Source: Rhodoferax sp. UBA5149
GTDB taxonomy: Bacteria; Pseudomonadota; Gammaproteobacteria; Burkholderiales; Burkholderiaceae_C
NCBI RefSeq assembly: GCF_002413825.1
Contig: NZ_DHXT01000182.1
Span: 1-10,078 of the forward strand
Direction of reading: 5' to 3'
Length of the DNA stretch: 10,078 nt
Shown here: piece after piece, positions 6,711 through 10,078 of the stretch
How positions within the stretch are numbered: the first letter of the stretch is position 1
How the letters are laid out: every line of letters begins with the position of its first letter
Made by a program: the position numbers and the translations under genes
Notes under the pieces: generated by a model
Told to the model about the DNA's origin: nothing
What the model saw: the letters and a program-made list of their open reading frames with translations, nothing else
The model's database searches: none

Positions 6711-7405
6711 TGCGGGCCCTGGAAAAAGAGTTGCGCCAGGGGTTGGCCGACTTGGCGCTGGCGCTGGACGATGGCCAGATTGCCCATCTGTTGGACTACC
6801 TTGAGTTGATCCAGAAGTGGACCAAGGTCTATAACCTGACGGCGGTCCGAGATCCTGCCGAGATGCTGACGCACCATCTGCTGGACAGTCTGGCGGTGAT
6901 TGCGCCACTGCGCACGCAGCTGGCCCGCCTTGGCTTCCCCTTGGCGGCGCCGGGTGACAAGGTCGCGCATGCGCCAGCCCCCGCCATGCGCTTGCTGGAT
7001 GTGGGTTCCGGCGCGGGCTTGCCCGGGATTGTCATCGCGATTTGCTGCCCGGACGTGGCGGTGGACTGTGTGGACACGGTGGCCAAGAAGGCGGCTTTCA
7101 TCCGTCAGGTGGCGGCTACTTTGAAGCTGCCCAAGCTGCGCGGACTGCACGCGCGGGTAGAGAGTCTGACGGAAAAATACAACGTCATCAGCGCGCGCGC
7201 GTTCGCCTCGTTGGTTGACTTCACAACATGGTCGGCGGCGGCGCTGGCAGAGCAGGGCGTCTGGCTGGCCATGAAGGGCAAGCATCCGGCCGATGAAATT
7301 GCCGTTTTGGCCGCTGGGGTGGAAGTGTTTCACGTGGAACAACTGGTTGTTCCGGGGGTGGATGCCGAGCGTTGCATCGTGTGGATGCGCAAATCTGCTG
7401 CTTGA
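6710..7405 (+). CDS. rsmG: 16S rRNA (guanine-527-N7)-methyltransferase RsmG (GidB)
   Basis: RsmG methylates N7 of G527 in 16S rRNA using S-adenosylmethionine; loss of it gives low-level streptomycin resistance in several bacteria. The protein has 231 residues, somewhat longer than the E. coli form (about 207); the excess seems to lie at 75-92, a loop before the SAM site. Visible motifs are WTKVYNLTAVRDPAEMLTHHLLDSL (37-61), the SAM-binding LLDVGSGAGLPG (95-106), the motif II region VDCVDTVAKKAAF (118-130), SARAFASL (161-168) and GVWLAMKGKHPADEI (183-197). The ATG overlaps the mnmG stop (TGATG), with AAGGTGA seven bases upstream inside mnmG, so the pair is co-transcribed and probably coupled. 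A one-mismatch parS lies in its 3' part. Very secure. Confidence 0.97.
   Translation: MRALEKELRQGLADLALALDDGQIAHLLDYLELIQKWTKVYNLTAVRDPAEMLTHHLLDSLAVIAPLRTQLARLGFPLAAPGDKVAHAPAPAMRLLDVGSGAGLPGIVIAICCPDVAVDCVDTVAKKAAFIRQVAATLKLPKLRGLHARVESLTEKYNVISARAFASLVDFTTWSAAALAEQGVWLAMKGKHPADEIAVLAAGVEVFHVEQLVVPGVDAERCIVWMRKSAA
7326..7341. other. parS centromere site 2 (15/16), inside rsmG
   Basis: TGTTTCACGTGGAACA differs from the parS consensus only at 7337 (G for A). It encodes Val-Phe-His-Val-Glu-Gln in rsmG. Restoring the consensus would change Glu to Lys, which may explain why the mismatch stays. It lies 1195 bases from site 1. Confidence 0.82.
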
Positions 7406-7452
7406 GGGGATTGCTTCCGGCGGGGTGTGTTTTCCCCCACTCACTCCCCCGG

Positions 7453-7484
7453 CCCCTCTCTCGCCCCGCCGGGCGAAAGAGGGG
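7453..7484. terminator. Strong hairpin in left arm, probable rsmG 3' stop
   Basis: CCCCTCTCTCGCCC (7453-7466) pairs with GGGCGAAAGAGGGG (7471-7484): 14 positions with one mismatch and a 4-base loop, starting 47 bases after the rsmG stop. No U-tract follows, so it may be a transcript-end stabiliser or Rho-assisted stop rather than a classical terminator. Confidence 0.5.
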
Positions 7485-7874
7485 TGCCTCATTTGACCAC
7501 CCGCGCCGGCAACGGAATTACTGGGAGAGGTCGCGACTGTGTAGGGTGCGGCAAGAATTCAGGGTGCGAGTTCCGAGCGCCGGAGACGGGATGGGTCGAG
7601 CCGAGCTGCAGAAACCTCAGTGCTCACCATGCCGGACCTGCTGCGGCGGCCATAGATTTCGGCTTTGCAGCTCAAGTCTGATTTGAGGCCGCGATGACAG
7701 GCTTGGCGCTGTACTGCCAGTCCTCGTCGCAACTCAATTAGCCCACACGATATGCAGCCGATCCACCAATCGCCCCGGCGCTCGGAACTCGCGCCCTGAA
7801 TTCTTGCCGCTCAAACCACAGTCGTAACCGTCCCCAATAATTCCGTTGCCGGCGACCAAAAACCAAATGAGGCT

Positions 7875-7906
7875 CCCCTCTTTCGCCCGGCGGGGCGAGA
7901 GAGGGG
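7875..7906. terminator. Strong hairpin in right arm of the inverted repeat
   Basis: CCCCTCTTTCGCCC (7875-7888) pairs with GGGCGAGAGAGGGG (7893-7906): 14 positions with one mismatch and a 4-base loop. It is the mirror copy of the hairpin at 7453. It lies 129 bases before the LysE-family start. A U-tract is missing. Confidence 0.4.
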
Positions 7907-7945
7907 TTGGGGGAGTGAGTGGGGAAACCCACAGAAGGAGAAAAA

Positions 7946-7999
7946 ATGCGTGGGGAAAATTACTCAAGGAACCGCGCAAGTGAGGGATGGAAAACGTAA
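7946..7999 (+). CDS. Possible 17-residue leader peptide before the LysE-family gene
   Basis: An ATG with a full AAGGAG ribosome site (7935-7940, gap of five) opens a 17-codon frame, MRGENYSRNRASEGWKT, ending in TAA 35 bases before the exporter start. This ribosome site is much better than that of the exporter itself. The peptide has three Arg and one Lys but no dense codon run. It could be a translated leader or a chance AAGGAG-ATG pair just past the repeat arm. No homologue is known to me. Confidence 0.28.
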   Translation: MRGENYSRNRASEGWKT

Positions 8000-8034
8000 C
8001 GTAAACTCACTCACCACCCCAGAAAGAAATCCCC

Positions 8035-8649
8035 ATGTTTGGCATAGTCGACTACGGCGCTTTTGTCGTCGCAATCATCGTTTTTCTGCTGATTCCCGGA
8101 CCCGGAAATCTGGCCTTGATCACCTCCACTGGCAAAGGGGGCGTCGCGGGCGGCTTGGCGGCGACTTTGGGCGTGATCCTGGGCGATCAGGTTCTGCTGT
8201 GGCTGGCCGTCGCCGGTGTGGCGGCATTGCTGAGTGCCTACCCGACCGCTTTTCATGCCGTGCAGTGGTTGGGTGCCGCCTACCTGGTCTGGCTGGGCGG
8301 CAAGATGCTGTTGGCCAAAGCGGGCGCGGCGCCTATCCTGCACATCAAGCCGCATCACTACCTGCGTCAGGCGCTCGCGATCACGCTGCTCAATCCCAAG
8401 GCAATTGTGTTCTACATGGCCTTTTTTCCCTTGTTTGTAGACCCGGCCCGCCACCAGGGGCTGACGACCTTTGCCTCTATGGCACTGACCATCGCGGCGC
8501 TGACCTTCGCCTACGGCTTGACGGTGGTGTTGCTGACCCACTTCCTGGCCGAGCGCCTACGCGCCAACCCGCTCATTTCGCGATCGCTGGAAAAGCTGGC
8601 GGGCTTGTTCTTGATTGGTTTTGGCATCAAGCTGGCCGTGTCCCGCTGA
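8035..8649 (+). CDS. LysE/RhtB-family amino-acid exporter
   Basis: A 204-residue inner-membrane protein of the LysE/RhtB translocator family, which exports amino acids or related metabolites; the substrate cannot be read from sequence. Visible features are about six hydrophobic segments (roughly 5-24, 38-66, 70-92, 112-134, 144-168, 184-201), the family motif PGPGNLALI (21-29; most relatives have PGPN) and LLNPKAIVFYMAFFPLF (118-134). Length is normal. The start is set by the hydrophobic N terminus; the upstream AGAAAG is a poor ribosome site. It lies 629 bases after rsmG, across the inverted repeat, and 79 bases before parA. It therefore interrupts the familiar mnmG-rsmG-parA run. Family call is secure. 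Confidence 0.93.
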   Translation: MFGIVDYGAFVVAIIVFLLIPGPGNLALITSTGKGGVAGGLAATLGVILGDQVLLWLAVAGVAALLSAYPTAFHAVQWLGAAYLVWLGGKMLLAKAGAAPILHIKPHHYLRQALAITLLNPKAIVFYMAFFPLFVDPARHQGLTTFASMALTIAALTFAYGLTVVLLTHFLAERLRANPLISRSLEKLAGLFLIGFGIKLAVSR

Positions 8650-8667
8650 GAACCGGTCCAGCCAATA

Positions 8668-8683
8668 GGTTTCACGTGAAACA
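8668..8683. other. parS centromere site 3 (15/16), upstream of parA
   Basis: GGTTTCACGTGAAACA differs from the parS consensus only in its first base. It lies 45 bases upstream of the parA ATG, in the 79-base gap after the exporter gene. The core TTTCACGTGAAA is intact. Besides acting as a centromere site, it could let ParB repress parA expression (inference). Confidence 0.9.
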
Positions 8684-8728
8684 CTGACCTCTCATTCTGT
8701 CTTCATCCTCGTTTCAGGCAAGCATTCC

Positions 8729-9514
8729 ATGGTCAAAATATTCTGTGTCGCCAACCAAAAAGGCGGTGTCGGCAAGACCACCACCACGGTCAATCTGGCG
8801 GCCGGTCTGGCCAAGGTCGGTCAACGCGTGCTGATGGTGGACCTCGATCCACAAGGCAATGCCACCATGGGATCGGGCGTGGACAAGCGCAAGCTCGAAC
8901 TGACAATCTATGACGTGCTGCTCGAATCGGCCTCGGTCGCCGAAGCCCGCGTCAAAAGCGACAAGCTGGTCGAAGGCGGCTGTGGCTACGACATTTTGGG
9001 CGCCAACCGGGAGCTGGCCGGGGCCGAGGTCGAGCTGGTGGATGTGGAGCGACGCGAAAAACGCCTGAAACAGGCACTGGCCGAGGTGGGTCCGGACTAT
9101 GACTTCATCCTGATCGATTGCCCGCCCAGCTTGTCGATGTTGACGCTCAATGGCCTGTGCAGCGCGCACGGCGTGATCGTGCCCATGCAGTGCGAGTACT
9201 TCGCTTTGGAGGGTCTCACCGACCTGGTCAACACCATCAAGCAGGTGCATGCCAACCTGAACAAGGATCTTGCCATCATCGGTTTGCTGCGCGTCATGTT
9301 TGACCCGCGCATCACCTTGCAGCAGCAGGTCAGCGAGCAGCTCAAGACCTATTACGGCAGCAAGGTCTTCAACACCGTGATTCCGCGCAACGTACGTCTG
9401 GCCGAGGCCCCCAGCTATGGGGTGCCGGGGGTGGTGTTTGATCCCTCAAGCAAAGGCGCACAGGCCTATGTGGCCTTTGCCCAGGAGATGGTGGAGCGCA
9501 TCGAAAAGATGTAG
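8729..9514 (+). CDS. parA: Chromosome partitioning ATPase ParA (Soj)
   Basis: ParA is a deviant-Walker ATPase that binds the nucleoid as an ATP dimer. ParB bound at parS stimulates its hydrolysis, which moves the origin region apart in daughter cells. The protein has 261 residues, the usual size for chromosomal Soj-type ParA without an N-terminal HTH. Visible motifs are the deviant Walker A KGGVGKTTT (11-19, signature Lys11), VDLDPQGN (37-44, with Asp40), Walker B FILIDCPPS (126-134, Asp130), QCEYFALEGL and the C-terminal IPRNVRLAEAPSYG. The start is fixed by the conserved MVKIFCVANQKGG opening; the upstream ribosome site is weak. Three parS sites lie within 2.6 kb upstream. parB is not in the window and is expected beyond the downstream hydrolase. 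Very secure. Confidence 0.97.
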   Translation: MVKIFCVANQKGGVGKTTTTVNLAAGLAKVGQRVLMVDLDPQGNATMGSGVDKRKLELTIYDVLLESASVAEARVKSDKLVEGGCGYDILGANRELAGAEVELVDVERREKRLKQALAEVGPDYDFILIDCPPSLSMLTLNGLCSAHGVIVPMQCEYFALEGLTDLVNTIKQVHANLNKDLAIIGLLRVMFDPRITLQQQVSEQLKTYYGSKVFNTVIPRNVRLAEAPSYGVPGVVFDPSSKGAQAYVAFAQEMVERIEKM

Positions 9515-9522
9515 AGAAATTG

Positions 9523-9546
9523 GCTTGTAGCCCTCGTCGTACAAGC
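9523..9546. terminator. Hairpin after parA
   Basis: GCTTGTA (9523-9529) and TACAAGC (9540-9546) form a perfect 7-base stem with a 10-base loop, starting 8 bases after the parA stop. No U-tract follows. It appears to be the left part of the same repeat unit as copy C at 9554, so it may be a repeat feature rather than a terminator. Confidence 0.4.
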
Positions 9547-9553
9547 GCAACCC

Positions 9554-9570
9554 GCTACCAAAATAATAGC
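9554..9570 (+). repeat. Intergenic GCTA-N9-TAGC repeat, copy C
   Basis: GCTACCAAAATAATAGC followed by AA aligns with copies A and B (reverse complement). Together with the hairpin at 9523-9546 it resembles a longer unit I remember from Comamonadaceae intergenic regions. It ends two bases before the ATG of the hydrolase gene, so the repeat forms the leader of that gene and leaves no Shine-Dalgarno sequence. Confidence 0.55.
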
Positions 9571-9572
9571 AA

Positions 9573-10078
9573 ATGAATTCCACCAAGGTCCTCATCCTGC
9601 CGGGCTGGCAAAACTCCGGTCCCGACCACTGGCAAAGCCTGTGGCAGGCCCAGCACGGCTACCAGCGGGTCGAGCAGCACGACTGGCTGCGCCCGCTGCG
9701 TGGCGACTGGATTGCCCGGCTGGAAGACGTGCTGCTGTCGATCGACTTCGAGCGCACCGGTCCCGCCGTGCTGGTGGCGCACAGCCTGGGTTGCCTGCAC
9801 CTAGCGGCTTGGGCCGCGCACTCCCGCAACACGCACCGCGTGAAGGGCGCATTGCTGGTGGCGCCGCCCGATGTCGAACGCGACGATCTGCGCCAGATGC
9901 TGCCGAGCTGGGCGCCGATGCCTTGGCACAAACTGCCCTTCAAGACCGTGCTGTTCGCCAGCAGCGACGACCCTTTTTGCAGTCAGGCGCGGGCGCGCCG
10001 CTTTGCCGACGCGTGGGGCGCTGACTTTATCGACGCCGGCCCGCGCGGGCACCTCAACGCCGAAAGCGGTCTGGGCGA
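9573..10078 (+). CDS. RBBP9/YdeN-family serine hydrolase (partial at 3' end)
   Basis: Open from ATG 9573 to the window end, 168 residues visible; the family is about 180-190 long, so only a short tail is missing. It is a small alpha/beta-hydrolase of the RBBP9/YdeN type: LILPGWQNSGPDHWQSLW (7-24), nucleophile elbow VAHSLGC with Ser71, acid region SSDDPFCS (Asp132/Asp133) and GHLNAESGLG with His160. The catalytic triad is complete. Relatives are cytoplasmic serine hydrolases with poorly known natural substrates. No Shine-Dalgarno sequence is seen; the start follows repeat copy C by two bases. The gene lies 58 bases after parA and probably before parB, an arrangement I recall from related genomes. 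Family confident, role unknown. Confidence 0.88.
   Translation, partial: MNSTKVLILPGWQNSGPDHWQSLWQAQHGYQRVEQHDWLRPLRGDWIARLEDVLLSIDFERTGPAVLVAHSLGCLHLAAWAAHSRNTHRVKGALLVAPPDVERDDLRQMLPSWAPMPWHKLPFKTVLFASSDDPFCSQARARRFADAWGADFIDAGPRGHLNAESGLG

Larger units (their letters stand above)
7431..7927. repeat. Long imperfect inverted repeat in the rsmG-lysE family gap
   Basis: The left arm (about 7431-7583, perhaps to 7611) and right arm (about 7775-7927, perhaps from 7752) are reverse complements with patchy identity. The outer 58 bases, counting from 7438, differ at only three positions. Further in, near-identical blocks alternate with variable patches; conserved ones include CGCCGGCAACGGAATTA, GCGGCAAGAATTCAGGG and GCGAGTTCCGAGCGCCGG. 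Each arm holds its own strong hairpin. The 140-190 base centre has no coding signature. Peptides read from it on either strand look alike only because the arms are copies. It could be a paired dispersed repeat, a MITE-like element or a structured 3' region. No transposase or target duplication is visible. Confidence 0.85.

Noticed and set aside
7372..7686. Plus-strand open frames in the inverted repeat (also 7427-7681)
   Set aside because: They lack ribosome sites and domain features, and their peptide resembles the minus-strand frame at 7734-7979 only because the DNA arms are inverted copies.
7431..7927. Complete insertion sequence
   Set aside because: The centre is under 200 bases and has no transposase fragment I can recognise, and no target duplication is evident at the edges.
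7734..7979. Minus-strand open frame of 81 codons
   Set aside because: It lies within the right repeat arm and its centre, with proline/arginine-rich low-complexity peptide and no family resemblance.
7950..8687. A 245-codon plus-strand frame overlapping the exporter gene
   Set aside because: The overlapping frame at 8035 gives a clear LysE-family membrane protein; this one is an arginine-rich frame shadow.

Overview
The window looks like a high-GC betaproteobacterial chromosome, most likely family Comamonadaceae (Rhodoferax/Polaromonas-like). This rests on protein character, the order mnmG-rsmG-lysE family-parA-small hydrolase, and three copies of a short intergenic palindrome that I remember as common in that family. 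No database search was possible, so the taxon is an inference. Nothing suggests a plasmid, phage or complete insertion sequence. Codon use looks uniform apart from the 7.4-8.0 kb intergenic region.

Layout. (1) 1-720: the C-terminal part of an AsmA-family envelope protein, plus strand, cut by the window edge. (2) 810-3691, minus strand: a compact three-gene unit read HD-domain protein -> class II aldolase/adducin-family protein -> coniferyl-aldehyde-dehydrogenase-like ALDH. The last two genes overlap by ATGA. (3) 3818-4510, plus strand: a divergent Crp/Fnr-family regulator. Between it and the HD gene lies a perfect palindrome, TGTCAA-N4-TTGACA, a good candidate operator for both directions. 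(4) 4680-7405: mnmG and rsmG (tRNA and 16S rRNA modification), overlapping by one base. (5) 7406-8034: a 629-base gap holding a long imperfect inverted repeat (arms about 155-180 bases) and a 17-codon mini-ORF with a strong ribosome site. (6) 8035-8649: LysE/RhtB-family exporter. (7) 8729-9514: parA. (8) 9573 to the window end: an RBBP9/YdeN-like serine hydrolase, cut by the edge; parB is expected beyond it.

The right half is a chromosome partition locus. Three parS sites (one perfect, two with one mismatch to the 16-base consensus) sit at 6131, 7326 and 8668. They lie inside mnmG, inside rsmG and just before parA. ParB should load there and ParA should move the origin region.

The left half is the best candidate for an undescribed system. 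An HD protein keeps a six-ligand pattern like that of the mixed-valent diiron oxygenases MIOX and PhnZ. It is grouped with an aldolase-fold protein and an aldehyde dehydrogenase under a divergent Crp/Fnr regulator. The substrate is unknown.
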